DNA from: Nemopilema nomurai
Lineage: Eukaryota; Cnidaria; Scyphozoa; Rhizostomeae; Rhizostomatidae
Assembly: GCA_003864495.1 (NCBI GenBank)
Contig: ML133462.1
Span: forward strand, 427,274 to 491,273
Length of the DNA stretch: 64,000 bases
Reading direction: 5' to 3'
The notes beneath the pieces are model-generated. The model was not told where the DNA came from and searched no databases. It was given only the letters and a program-made list of their open reading frames with translations. Positions 38,501-51,129 of this stretch are shown one piece after another. Position numbers and translations under genes: made by a program. Each line of letters starts with the position of its first letter. The first letter of the stretch is position 1.

Positions 38501-41500
38501 TCTCCTGACTTGCTAAGTACCTGTAGCCTTTCCGTAGCCGTCTTCTGTTATCATGGCTTTGAGATAGTTAATGGGTTGTTTGTCGGGTTCTGTAGTCAGA
38601 TTATCAGTTTACATGCCAAATTTTGTCTCGGCGGCGCAAAAAGCATGTTCACCCAAAAGCTGTCTGCTGCAGAAATAGGAAGTATTGTTCAATCACCACG
38701 GCTAAATATGTGGATGAGTTTTTGTTGATGAGTATTTAAAGGCTTTCTAGATTTACCTTGTGCTAACTAAAAGTCGACTGACAAAGTATACTCAAAATTT
38801 ATAATTCTGCTGTTCATTTGCACATGGTGATGAATTAAGGTTTCTTTCATGACAGTTATGCTTTTTTGATCGTGAAATATCCAAGAATTAAAAGACACTG
38901 CTAACATAGAGCTGTTAAGTGGAATCGTCATTTCTTGATTGATATTGATAAGCAAAATTATGATATAGTATGCTGCTAGAGTGGTAGAAAAAGATGCCCT
39001 CCCTCTCAATTTATGTGTCTACTTTCTACCAATGGTGTCTTCTTGATTCTTTCTAATTTCTTATCTTTTTTACCAGGTAGATGATATTGATTTCTTCCCA
39101 ATTGATGTCTGTAGACAGCATCTAAAGGTAAGGTCTTTGGGACTGTCGCGGGTAAAGAAAATATGGCAAGAAAAAGCGACTAATGATTCGATTTATATGG
39201 CTCCTCTAACTTTAACAACTCTCTCAAATAACAACTCCCGTGTGTGACCAGAAAACGAAATTCTGTCCTCACGGGATTAAGCAATTCAATGCGTACCAAA
39301 CGCACATTGAAAACACTGCAACTTGAAACACTAACAGCAATAGACTAGAACAGACACCACAAATTGTTACTGAACCAAAGGTTTTATTACGTCATAGTCT
39401 TTCTTTTGGTACCAGCAATGCCTCCGGTTGTCCTCTAAATTTCTCCCTTATTTGATTGACTCATCGTTCTTATTTTTGTCTCGAATAGAAATCAGCGAAA
39501 GTTTTCTATATGGTATTGAGGGATTTTAAAGAGAAGTGAAAAGTCTTGTCGAAACATAGAAGGCTTGCGTCATGTTTCATTATCTTAAAAATATTGGCCA
39601 TTGCCTTTGCTATGATTGACGTTTTAGGCCATTTGCAAACGAATTGATGTGACCAACATTAACGATATAAAACGAAAGCTTGATACTTTGGAAGAGTCTT
39701 TTCAAGCGAACTACAGAATGGAAAAGGTAATGAAATCATATATTTATGGATTATGGTCTTATTATTTTTGCTACTTTAATGCTGTAAATCAAAACACTTC
39801 GTTTCAAACTGTTGTTCATACATTTAATTAGAAATATTCTCAAAGGCATTGCGTCATGGTAAATGGCGGTTCTCCGTCGGTTTTCATGTGATGAGTTTGT
39901 TTTCATGTGATCAGAAATCAACTGCTAGGTTATAACATCATGTGTGCAGTTTGCTTGACAGCCAATCAGATTGGCAAGCTATCACGCTTTCCATTTACCA
40001 TACCTTTAAGCCTGGTTTCTGCATGAAGCACTTAGGTATTTGGGGATTATTCATTTCTCCAGAGACGAAAGGTTCAATTACTGAAGCCATTGTGACATCT
40101 ATTAAGAAGTCTACGTGCCTGAATGACCCTCCATCTCCTTTTATTTGTATAAAACCCTCTGAACCTCACTGGTTCCGCCACCAGGTATTGCGGAGCCTAT
40201 TGAGAACAGTGAGATCACATGAAAGAGAGGTGGCTGATGATATATCAGTGTGCTCGACCAAGACCGAGAGAGCGGCCAACGAAGATCAGTGGAGATGTCT
40301 GGTACCCACCATCAAAGTCTGGAGAGATGAACTACAACAACTGAGGGTAAGCCACTTCCTTGTCAATATCAGTAGCCAACGTTTATTGACCTAAAGGGCT
40401 TATTTATTTTGGCACTTGTCCACGTGACAATGTCATCTTTAGGCGGCGTGCCGTCATATTTTCCTGTTTGAAGAGCATATAATTTTGTGCTATATTTTTG
40501 ATGGATGTGAATTCCGTAAAACTGTATTTCATTCTTTAGGACCTAGCCGAAGCCATAAATTTCCTGTCAAACACGTTGCTGCCTTGGAAAGGCAAAGATG
40601 CAAGAAAATCACAGGTTCAGTGGACAGCCCGTAAGGTGTCTGCCGAAACGATTCTAAAGCAGATAAGGGCCCTGGCGGAGGAGTGCAAGACGGGCCCAAT
40701 CAAACACAGTCGCGGCGTGCCGAGCAAAGAAGATCTGCAGAATGTCGTTGAGCATTTTATGAAGCTGTTTGATGTGGAGAACGTGTCGGGGGCCTACGCC
40801 AGGATGAATGACATCTACGTGCGCAATTCAGAGATGGTGAACGTGTTGCATACGCTCAAGGATCTACTTGGCCTCGGTCGGTATCTTCGCATTGTTTACT
40901 GGCCTACAGTAAACTCAAATTAAGCTCTTCAAGTTACAGGGATGTTCTTGACTTAACACTTCCTATCAATGCATTATGCTCTATTTGAATGCTCGCTAGA
41001 GCATTATAAGAAGCTTTTTTAAAGGGTGTTCGTTACAAGCAATAAGGATGGTTTACATCACACTAATTTGTATTGAAAATAGGTGCCTTGTCGTTACTAC
41101 TAGAGAGCACCAACTAAACTCTAAACGATGGACTGAAATAAAACAATACGATGATCATCTCTAACCTAACCTTGCGATTTAACAGGGCCAGCAATTTGTA
41201 TTCGAGTAGAGGGCCAAAATGTTTAAGCAGCCACTCCTCAGTATTATAGAAATAAAATGATAGTCAGCACCCTTCTAAGCAAAATAAGTTACAGAATATT
41301 TGGCATCCTTTCTTTCTTCTTACAAACATCTTTTGATTTCTTTCTACATGAACTTGAAAAGCATTTTGCTCCACAGAAAGTGGGGGGGGGGGCATGGCCC
41401 CCAGTCTCGCCGGCCCTGTTTAGGCAGCTGAAGTGAGACACATTTTTCACTATAACCGTAGTTTTCACAGTAGGAATTGCCTAAAACCTATTTCATCAAG

Positions 41501-42516
41501 TATAATTTCAAATTGAACATCAATTATTTACTCAGCTGCCTACCCCCATAGAGCAGTGATGTATTTTTTAAGTGCCCTAAAATCTTTGTAAATCCAGCCT
41601 GGATAGGATTATGTGTTGGGAGATTATCCAATGTCGGTCTATGTGATTAACGTTTTCTATTGCAACAGAGAAAAATGCCAATTCGTCCACGATTGTGAAT
41701 GCTGTCGGAGCTCTGGCAAAGGCCAAGCACCTTCTCCATATTGAAGACATGGATGCGTAAGTTGGTTGCGTTTGACAAAGATCTTTTCATAATGGTGTTC
41801 TGGGGAGTGACTGAAAGAGTGAGAGAGGCGACCATTATTGGACATGGTCTGAAGTGTATTATATTGGGCGAACTAGACAAACATCCTTTAGTAGATAATA
41901 AACACCACCTTATTCAAGTTAGTTTGGTTGTTTCAACCATTAAAAATGAAATAGTCGGCGGATTGCAAATAATATCATGCTTACGCTATGTCAAATCGTT
42001 CGCGGATTTGAAATTTTCAACTCTTCCTCTCGTTAATTTTGTTATGTGTCTTCAAAATTGCTGCAGAGATTGTTACAACGAATACCTCTCAAGGGTAGCT
42101 TCTTGAACATAAATTTAAACAGCTCCTGAATTTCAAGCACTATATGCGATAAAACAATTTGCGTTGTACTTTTGTCAAAGGAAGAGCATATGATTTAGGC
42201 TAGAAGATTAAAGGCTTCTCTCTCTCTGCCAACGCCATTAACGTATTTTTCGGTTGATTTGCAGTGTTATCAAGCAGCTGGACCAGTACGATGAGTTCTA
42301 CCTCGCATTTAAGTCGGTGATTTCGGACCTTATGGATGTTTTAGGCAAGTAATTGTATGTCTAAGAGTAGCGCGTGCTCGTTTTCCCTTCTCTTTATATC
42401 TCAATTGTTCTTCGCATCTAGGCACACCTTTTTTGACTGTTTTCGTTTTTATTTCAGGTATCGACAATGTTGAAGAAATTCTCCCAGCAGTCCGCGCTCT
42501 TGTGCGTTTCCCTTGA
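32554..42516 (+). CDS. CEP70: Centrosomal protein of 70 kDa (CEP70)
   Basis: CEP70 binds gamma-tubulin at centrosomes and supports microtubule organisation and cilium formation. Coding exons: 32554-32626, 32897-32931, 33340-33442, 33724-33847, 33984-34032, 34448-34495, 34773-34937, 35038-35099, 35631-35871, 37417-37505, 37715-37792, 38368-38413, 39077-39127, 39628-39726, 40185-40346, 40540-40876, 41669-41756, 42265-42344 and 42458-42516. They give 662 residues with every phase consistent; human CEP70 is about 597. The N-terminal block WYNVNSKLRQFGYDSV aligns with human EWESINVLLMMHGLKPL. Several coiled-coil exons follow. The conserved C-terminus has FMKLFDVENVSGAYARMNDI (human [20 protein letters not shown]) and ends IDNVEEILPAVRALVRFP (human IDDLDAIVPAVKKLKVLSY). 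The last intron uses a GC donor. An acceptor lies just upstream of the ATG, so the 5' UTR is spliced. Confidence 0.92.
41375..41422. repeat. G-run/C-run repeat fragment
   Basis: A run of about ten G followed by catggccccc and a GC-rich phrase (tcgccggccctg), in an intron of CEP70. It resembles the ends of dispersed repeats and the GC-rich left edge of the window in style, but no family or boundaries can be given. Confidence 0.3.
42345..42457 (+). other. CEP70: GC-AG intron in CEP70
   Basis: The exon ends GTT TTA G and the intron begins gcaagt, a GC donor that otherwise matches the donor consensus. The acceptor is tttcag. Only this donor gives VLGIDNVEEILPAV, which matches the conserved CEP70 end. 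The nearest GT, 5 bp downstream, would give a short frame ending in a stop. Confidence 0.8.
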
Positions 42517-43889
42517 ATATCATAAGATAAGAAGTTTTAGAGTGCAAAAGTTACTTTGATACGTTCATCTTTTTATCATGTTTATATAGTTTGCATATGA
42601 ATATTTTATTTTTTAGAAAATAAAGGATACCTCTTTATTGCGTTTTCAAATAACTTGCTTCCAAAGTTCAAGGGGACTTTTCCTGAAAAGGTGGTTTTTC
42701 AGTTTGGAAAATTTGGGGGCGTGGAAATGGACAATCCGACTCTCGCATCTATGTGGCGGAAACAACATACAAATCTAGTCATTATAGGGTCATTCTTAGG
42801 AAAAACAAAAGTTTTGTTCATTAAGAAAACTTTATAACCAACCTCATTATAAATTGGCTTGCATTTCTTTTCGGGCCTAAATGTGTCTGACATCGCCTCT
42901 CCCAATCACATCAGCTATCACTGTTGTTATTTTAGTCGTCAGCACAGTTGATACGAATGTTGATTGCGAGAAATGCGTTCCACGGGTGTGTATCACAAAA
43001 AGACCTCAACAGTCTGGTGGATGCCTCATTTGTAATTTTCCATTTGTATGTGCATTAATTTCGCAACCTGCATGCCTAAACTCTGATAACGGCCGTCTTT
43101 TCAACATTAAAAAGACTACATTGCCGAATTCCTTTGAGGACCACTGGTATCATCTAAACCGCTAGGCCATTGTTTCGATTTGGAAATTAAAGGTTAAAAG
43201 CCACTTGTTTGGTCACTTGGGGATACAAGAAAGTTTTATTTGGGGGCGAAACAGTCATTGTCTTAAAAAATGACAATAAACTGTATTGTTCTTTGGTCCT
43301 GGGAGATTAAACCTTGTGTAGAGTGTTGGTAGCATATCACGTGAGACAGGGGCACTGCTTGTTTTATGAGATGCTCTACTAAATTCGGAGAAACAGCTCT
43401 ACTGAAGACATCAGTTAATAAATGCACTATTTTTGAGTAAAAATATAAAGCTGAGCAAAAATTGTTAAAGTTGTAACAAAAGATTTGAAGGGTGGTTGGT
43501 GCAAAATTATGGTCATTTGCAAATTAGCCCTTCCAGCATTGCTGACTTTATTCATTAAAGTCAAATAATTAATAGTAATTAGAACATTGTGTTAATTGAC
43601 TAAAGCAAAGCAATCAAGTAAGGCAATAAGACATGTTTTAAAGTTCAGTGCAGGATTTTAGATGAATAAAACAGGTATATTGAATAGGAGATTACAACAT
43701 TTGCAATTTTATGAATCAAAATTTTTGCTGTTTCTTTCAAATCCTGTTATGAATGTTGGCAAGCCTGTTTGGAAATGGGATTATATGAAGTTTTGCAATG
43801 GTATCTGCTAGGTAATTCCATAATGTTTTAAAAAGAGGACAACTTAACAAAATTATTTACTTCAGTCAAAAGGGGTAATCATGGCCAGC
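42517..43889. other. Intergenic between convergent CEP70 and CHMP5
   Basis: About 1.4 kb with no supported gene. It should hold both 3' untranslated regions. A tttatt at 43547-43552 (AATAAA on the minus strand) is a possible CHMP5 poly(A) signal. The open frames at 42655-42837 and 42881-43165 (+) have no recognisable domain or splice context. Confidence 0.5.
42619..42624 (+). terminator. Possible poly(A) signal of CEP70
   Basis: AATAAA lies about 100 bp downstream of the CEP70 stop codon at 42514-42516. Spacing is suitable for a 3' end signal. It is supported only by position and the hexamer. Confidence 0.45.
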
Positions 43890-46800
43890 TCAGGTGGTCT
43901 GACTTGGTAATTCTGGAAGTCCAAACTCATCCACTTTAACACCATCCTGCAAAAAGGCAAAGCAAAGGTGATAAAAAGAATATCAAAGAAATACAGACCT
44001 ACACTTCAGGCTTTCTGAATTTGTCTTGAGTATACAAACTGAAAATTTCTGCAAAGGATTGAGATCAATAAATAAAAAGTGTGTATAAAAATATTGACCT
44101 TTGTTCGTGAACCAGAGCTATCTCTTTCGGCTGGTATAGTGTCTGGAGCAGATGGTGCACTGAGAGCATCATCCAAAAACGCTGCATCTTGGTCATATGC
44201 AAGTTCATCTCCTAATGCATCAAGTTCTGTAAAACAGACAATAAGGTGCAAGAGTTAAAAAGGTATGTAAAGAAAAAAATCAAAACATCTAATACCAGTA
44301 GATACTTTTAAAAGCAAAATGACCTGGTGTGCAACAAGAGCATACATCACAACATTGTTTCTAGCACAGTTGTACTATGAACAGCACTTTTCATTAAGCA
44401 CTTGTGATCCTACCCGCACAAGCCTACAAGCAAATTAAATTGTGCATGTTTTGCATCATGCACTCTTTTCATTTGCTCTTGTAACTTTTGAAAGATGGTT
44501 TTCAAAGGGCAACAAAATTGAGCTCTCTAATCATTGGTTAAAAAACAGTAGAAGGAAATAGAAAAAGGTTTGTTAATTCTACTTGGCACACAAGTTATGT
44601 GCCAAGAACAAAGAATCAGAAACTGACATAAAAAAACAAAGGGTTCATTTCAACACACACACAAAGGGTTCACAAATGTACAAATACTTGCAGAAATTAC
44701 TTTTGCTGTCAGCAGATCAAATTTATAAGAGCAAGCATTTAACATGCTAACAAATATTCCTTCTGAAAGAAGGTTTTCCATAAAAAAAGAGTGGAATGGA
44801 TTCTTGAAATTGGCAGAAATGATAAAAATTGGCCAGCAAAAGAAGAAGAAGAAGTTTTGGAGATAATTTATCTGATGAAATGAAAAAAACCAAAATATGT
44901 GAACCAGCACAAAAATTGAAACCATCCAGTTGGAAGAAAGTGATAACAATTCTGTTGGAAAGCACTGACATTTCTGATGATGAAGGGGATATCAATTCTG
45001 ATAATAGCTAGAGTATTTCTGATGAGGAACTGTAATCTGTTGTACATTGATTGAATTGAGTTTGCTCTTGCACAAATTTGAGTGGCTTTCATCTTTCTTG
45101 CTCCTTTTACCAATTTATCAGGTGATCAATCGCACATGCAAATTTATTCATGTGTGCAATTTGCCACTATGGCGTTATTTTGCTCATGAAAAGAACTGTA
45201 TAATCTATGCAATAGCCTAAATTTTTGACAAAATAATTTGACAAACCAGCTTCAAGGTCAGCATCATCTATCTCAGGAGTTCCATATTGCCTTCCAAGAG
45301 CTTCTTGCACCTCATTGGCTTGATCTAACATGTCCTCCATATCATCTTGAAGATCCTATTGAGACAGCTCTTTCAATGTACACAAGTGTTTATCAGCTTA
45401 TCATTAACAACATAGATCAACACACCAAAAGCAACAGAAACATTAAAACAACAAAAACACCTGATAAACAACAAAAGTTCTGTCATATGCAACAAAAGAT
45501 CAATCAATCTGTAGAAGCATCTTTAATACTTAGGATTCCTATTCACAGCTTTGATACAAATGCTAAAGACAAGCAACAATTATAAACAATACCAACCTCA
45601 ATTTGATCAATATCAATTTTCTTGTATTCTCTTTTCATTTCTTTGACACCAAGTTTCATTGCATCAACCTGTTGAGACCAAGTAAAGTAGGCTTTCACAA
45701 ACATGATCATATCTTTTCTGGGAGATTTTACCTTTCCCTTGCCCAATCCCGAATCTCATTCATCTAATTTTGATATTCAAATATCATTATTGAGCTTGCC
45801 AATCATCAAGAACTTCACTCATCTGGCAAAAATTGGGTGTATGGGCCAAAATTTCAATTGAACATCAAATACCAAATGTATATTCTCTGAAATTAAAACG
45901 TACAGTAGTTTTTGTATCCTTAAGTGTCTGAGTTGCAAAATTTGCTTGCTCCATGTTGAATGACTGCTGCCTTAGATTTTCCATTTGATTTTCATACCTA
46001 AAATGAATATTATTTACATACAGTATGTATATCAATATAGAATTTACTGGCCTAGAAGTAAATAATTTGCAACAAAATATTGTCAGACTGATAAGGATAA
46101 TATAAAGCAGGTTCAAATATATATCACCAGAGCAAGAGCAATGGAAAGGTCTTTTCCACTACCAAACATAAAGAACAATGGAGATTTTGAAAAGATACAA
46201 TCCACAGCAAAGGACCGCAAAGAATGGAGAAGATTATCAGAAGTAGTGTGCAGAGCTGTAGAAGCAGAAATAACATGAAACCTTCATGTCAGAACTGCGT
46301 AACTGCAATTATATATATATATATATATATGTATATCAATATAGAATTTACTGGCCTAGAAGTAAATATTTTGCAACAAAATATTGTCAGACTGATAAGG
46401 ATAATATAAAGCAGGTTCAAATATTCTCACATTTTCTTCTGCTTTAAAACTTTCATTGCCTTCTGTTTGACCATGTTCTATAAAAGATGAAGGACCAATT
46501 AATAAAATAAATTACAGTTTATGCTCAATTTACTGAACCCACTTAGAAATGGGACTAGAGATACTACCGCTCTTCGAAAATTTTTATTTTTTGGTCACTT
46601 TTCCATAATGATTAATTTCCACATCACCTTGATTAGGAGTGCAGCTCCAACTAATACCTTCATTCAATGCGGAAACTAACTGCAGTCAACATTTTCTTGA
46701 AGACTTTACCTTAGAAGGCCCATCCCTCATCTTTTTCATCTGTTCTCTATATTTCTTAAGATCATTATCAAGCATACTAATTTTCTTTTCAATTGATTCT

Positions 46801-48037
46801 GCTCTGGAGTCAACCTGAAACAGGAAAATCATTACTGAATGATTGAAAGCAAACATCAACTATCAAAAACAAGAAGTAAAACCTTACTGTTTGGTGAAAG
46901 GTGTGAATCCTAAAAGAAGGTCTTACCTTTTTGGCTCTCAAAAGGATGTCAAAACCATTATGTCAGAAACACTGACCAACTTAAATTCTCCAGATCTATT
47001 TAACTTGATACTCTTATCATTAAAACAGACTTGAATTCCACAAACTAAAATCTTTCAATCAGTTAACTCAAACATGGGTCCTTTGTGATTAGTCTTACAA
47101 ATTATCAGATAATTGATCTGTCTGCAAAAAATTGTGAAATCCAATGCATTATGCTGCATCTGGCAAGCTTTTTCAATTACCCAGTCTGCGTACAAGGCTA
47201 CCAATTGGTATCTTGGTAATGTTTAGGGAGAGTCAAAGACGATGGTAGCTTTTTAACAGCAGTAGGCTTATAAAGATAGAGTCAGTTTTTCAGTGTGTTG
47301 GTCTGCCAAAATTTCTTGTATATGGTATGTTTTGCAAACTTGAGTGAATATCAAGAATTTTTTAAGTCTATTATGCAATCATATGCATGAGCCTTTGAAG
47401 CAGATGAGAGAAAGGAAACCATGGTAGAGTGGACTTTCTAGTTTAGTCTGGACAAAGACAAAAAGTTGCCAAACACCTTAATGGTACCTAAATCCCCAAC
47501 ATTGGGGAAGTTCAGGACCCAAAATGAATCAGCTCTTAAGTTTTCAAGAATCAGCTGAAATATATCAAGAGACAACTGCTCTACAGCATCTTTTACATAT
47601 CATATTAGGTTCTTTCACAAGTACACATTTTCATTCGTTGCATTTTCGCTTTCAAACCATCGATCCAACACTACACATTTGATCTTCGTTTCGAAACAGA
47701 CTTGTTTCGATGTTTAAAAAGTGTGTATCAGTTTTAAACTCTTTAATGATAATGTTAGCAAGAGTTTGTGCTGTGGTTCAGCTACATTTATCCATTTAAT
47801 TTGAGTTTCTTGAGCAGCCGCTTAGACCTAGATTTCCCTTGCTACATGCCTAACATTTACTAAAACTCTAATGCACCAATCACCATACTCAGTTCAGTAC
47901 TTAATAAGGCTCACTTCACTAAATTTCCGAATAAAATCCCAAGTTTTTGACAGGGATCGAATACTTACACCAGAGATACAATCAGTTAGGTTTGGTGGTG
48001 GAGCTTTGTCCTTTCCTTTTCCAAATAATCGATTCAT
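43890..48037 (-). CDS. CHMP5: Charged multivesicular body protein 5 (CHMP5), ESCRT-III family
   Basis: CHMP5 is an ESCRT-III-associated SNF7-family protein that binds LIP5/VTA1 and helps regulate VPS4 in multivesicular body sorting on endosomes. Eight exons: 47969-48037, 46710-46814, 46431-46477, 45904-45997, 45597-45668, 45247-45355, 44099-44226 and 43890-43946. They give exactly 226 residues; human CHMP5 has 219. The start [15 protein letters not shown] is nearly the human start. The central helices carry [20 protein letters not shown] and [11 protein letters not shown]. The acidic C-terminal part has [20 protein letters not shown], and the end is [13 protein letters not shown]. All phases agree and no residue block seems missing. 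The gene is convergent with CEP70. The intron between 46430 and 45998 carries an insertion (listed separately). Confidence 0.95.
46024..46120. repeat. 97-bp direct repeat, copy A (CHMP5 intron)
   Basis: This segment matches 46328-46424 at all but one of 97 positions (aaataattt here, aaatatttt there). The spacing between copies is 304 bp. It sits 26 bp from the splice acceptor of the CHMP5 exon at 45904-45997. Confidence 0.92.
46121..46327 (+). mobile_element. 5'-truncated LINE-like 3' end between long direct repeats
   Basis: Between the two 97-bp repeats lies about 207 bp. In one plus-strand frame from 46123 it reads [20 protein letters not shown] and continues through [20 protein letters not shown] to a TGA near 46276. 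The phrase KDRKEWRRL resembles the C-terminal tail of reverse transcriptases of non-LTR retrotransposons. A short 3' tail ends in an (AT)n run (46310-46330). The anatomy of truncated ORF end, 3' tail and flanking direct repeats fits a LINE insertion, antisense to CHMP5. The family is not named, and the repeats are unusually long for target-site duplications. Confidence 0.6.
46328..46424. repeat. 97-bp direct repeat, copy B (CHMP5 intron)
   Basis: Second copy of the repeat at 46024-46120, with a single mismatch. It ends 6 bp before the splice donor of the CHMP5 exon at 46431-46477. Together the two copies and the insert make up nearly the whole intron, so the intron was probably near 130 bp before the event. 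Confidence 0.92.
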
Positions 48038-51000
48038 TTTGGTTTATTTCACACTTCCCTCTTCTTGTTTTGGTGGATGCAATTTTACTTTGGCATCGAC
48101 CTTCATTACTGCGCATCCTTCTGCGCATGACATCATTATTTGCAAGGAGCCATTTTTGCTGACAACAGAAAATTTCTCAATCGAATGACGAATCAGTTTA
48201 GCTCTAGGTGAAGGCAACAAACAACCTTCATGGGCTTCGAGGCTCTAAGTGTACCACCTAAATTGTCATTATTGTTGCAGCTAAACCAATTAATTGTTTT
48301 GATAACACGAAATATTAGCCGATCAACTTCACTGACCACCAAACTGCCAGAAAGGAAATTTGCCCACATTTTCATCGAGCTGTAGATCCCGAACACAAAT
48401 AAGGTTAGCATGAAAATACTTTGTGTGAAATCGTGAATTTCAAAAGTTTTCTCCGTGAACTAGTGATTCATTGGAGGAGGGGAGTGGTCACTTCCAATGG
48501 AAAGAGGTGTCGTCAAGTTTATTCTCCGGATTATGGTGGGCAGCACGATTCTTAGATGCTTAGATGTTTCTTGAAGCAGCTTTATCACTTGACTAGAGGG
48601 ACACATCCTTCCTAGAAAAGAGCTTGGCAGGGACAAGAGGGTGTCATGCCCCAAAAAACCCGACTATGGTCAACAAACTCTCCCACTTCCACTCACATGA
48701 AAACCATGCTCAGGAGACAAAAAGGAACAGTAGAAGTCTACTTTATCAACATTGTTAATAACTTCAATATGCGTGCTTCATAACGTGTATACATAACTGG
48801 TAATTGAAATGTAATTGCATTAAAATGTTAATATTATTTTTTAACAAGCAACTTCGCAGCCATCACAGCGAAGCGATCCCACAAGTTCTCTGCTCTGCGG
48901 TTTGAACGTTCGAGTAACGCTGTAAACATTGCATCAAAATTTTAACTACTTCTAAAACCATCATAACTTGTACTTCATTAAAGAGTGTAGCGAAGATTTA
49001 AAATTTGACACTCTTATTTACTCCTGGTTTTATTCTAAAATAAACGGTGCAGCAAAATGATTTTCCTAACTAACCACGTAATTCCATCTTCCTACAAACT
49101 TTTAAAAACTAGACAAATACAAAGTAGATTTATAAAACTTTTTCCCAAAGCAACAGGGTGAAAATTTTGTAACTAAAAGAAAGAAATATGGGGTAAGTAG
49201 AAATGATACTACGGAAATAAATAAATATCAAATTTCAATCATGACAGACGCCTTGCCACTTTCTAAACTTGCCTTAGTCTGTCAACTTCAAATTAAAGTT
49301 ACGGAAAACCTGGTTTAAGATTTATCTGGGTGAACGTAAAACTAGAGGTGATTCGCAAAGCAGGAAGCAAAACTCGACATATTTCAATACAGCTTCCGTT
49401 TGCCCCATGAAGTAATTTCACGTTCTTTTGTTTTTAACATAAAAACACACGTGGAAAATAAACAACAGCAAACAATAAAACATAGGTGAATAGAAAGTCT
49501 GTATACGTGATAAATTATGACTATATTTCCGGTGCAATAAATATCTTAGTTCCATATGACCATATGTCCTTCGCGTCAATTAGTTCATTAAATACACAGG
49601 TAAAATGCTGACCGGCAGATCTGGAATCAACCCATACATTAACCAATAACAAGACCTAAAGGAAACACGTGTTTAACCATGCCAAATGCAGGCTACGTCC
49701 TGGCATCTCCCGGGAACACCAATGATAATTGGACAAAGTACATCCCGCGTAAAAGTGACAGGAGAAATCTAGAGTATATATTGCCATCAAACAAAGGCTA
49801 TAATAACATGACTTGAAACGCTTTCCAATGAGCGATGCAATCTGACAAGACAGACATGTGCTAGGACAAACGGGGGTTTGTTATTCTTATAGGCTTTGAA
49901 ACTATCTATCTGTATCGCATTCAACAACGAGGAGCGGGCTGTGAGGTATCATCACTCTAAGGAAGGGGCAATCTAAACTCGCAACATTATTGGCTTTTAA
50001 GTGGGTTTATTCCGATATCAATTCACGGTGATGGTTGCTACTGGGAATGATTCTTAGTGGGAATTTATGGCTCAGGTTTTGAGTGAAAGCATGGAACGAG
50101 GAATAGAATGTGAGTTCGTTGCATGCACGTGACTAGCTAAGTAGAGCATGAACTAAGTTAAATAGAAAAGAGGGAGCATGCTAAGCATCAAAATAAACTA
50201 CTCATATGATTTAATGAAGTCAGATGCGTAAAAAACTGCTTTTAAATATCAAAGAGATTATTGGTTACGCGCGCTCTCGATTATCGGTTTTCTGGCCTGC
50301 AGATGGTTACGACATTCTCTGCGTTACCTGGCAACTATTCAGTTTCAACTGACTAGATACATTACATAAAATAGTGCGAAGAATCTGGTGAGGTGTTACC
50401 GCTTATAAAACATACCATAAACACAGTTAACTTTGTCATTAGTATATTATGTGTTATCATGCTGTTGGCCCATTAAAGACTTCCATCGGCCTAACTCACA
50501 GATGTTTGGAAAACTCAACAAAAGCCTCACAAATCTTTGTTGTGCAAAATGGCAGGCTAGAGGTACGCCAGATGATTCTATTCTTGCGGGAATGGTGCAC
50601 GATTATGGCGTGCTGTGTTATTTCGTTTAGTGATGTTAGGAGATCTAGCAGGTTTACAGAAAATTCGTTCGACGTGATAAATAAAAAAAGAATGAAAAAC
50701 CACTGCCATTTAGCGAGGATGAGATTACAAGATTGAAGGTAATTCTTTCACGACAAAGAATAATATTAATTTGTAAAATGGAAAGGTGGGAAACGGGGGA
50801 AACATTGCGAACAAAAGCTCTGCTGCATCCAAATTGTTATTCACTGAGCCTGACGATACCGTTTAGGAAACAGCCAGTTTGGGTTTCAAACCTTCTCAGT
50901 ATAACGAGACCTTACTATAACGAGACCCAGCAACCCTAGCATACATACCTCAAATTTAGGCCATATTTATTTACTGGCACTTTAAGGGCCACCAAACAAC

Positions 51001-51129
51001 CGTCATAATTCTGTGGGTGACTGATGGACACACACTAACTGCGATTTTGTTGAAGCTAAAACTAGACGTGAATGCAATAATTTAGCGAATACATCAGCAT
51101 TAAAAGGTTGATACAACCAATCTTTGAAT
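48038..51129. other. Intergenic between CHMP5 and the DGK 3' end
   Basis: About 3.1 kb of AT-rich DNA with only short chance frames. It should hold the CHMP5 promoter (near 48040-48300) and the 3' untranslated region of the DGK gene. Overlapping plus-strand frames at 50433-50736 show no domain. Confidence 0.5.
50966..50971 (-). terminator. Possible poly(A) signal of the DGK gene
   Basis: tttatt on the plus strand reads AATAAA on the minus strand, about 160 bp downstream of the DGK stop codon at 51130-51132. It is supported only by position and the hexamer. Confidence 0.4.

Noticed and set aside
39942..40394. 150-codon plus-strand frame in CEP70
   Set aside because: Only the part from 40185 is conserved with CEP70; the upstream part reads through an intron.
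44829..45011. Basic-then-acidic 60-codon frame (RRRRSF ... [11 protein letters not shown]) in a CHMP5 intron
   Set aside because: It could be a decayed transposon piece, but upstream frames are full of stops and no family is recognisable.
50433..50939. Three overlapping plus-strand frames downstream of DGK
   Set aside because: Different frames overlap without splice signals; the region is most likely the DGK 3' flank.
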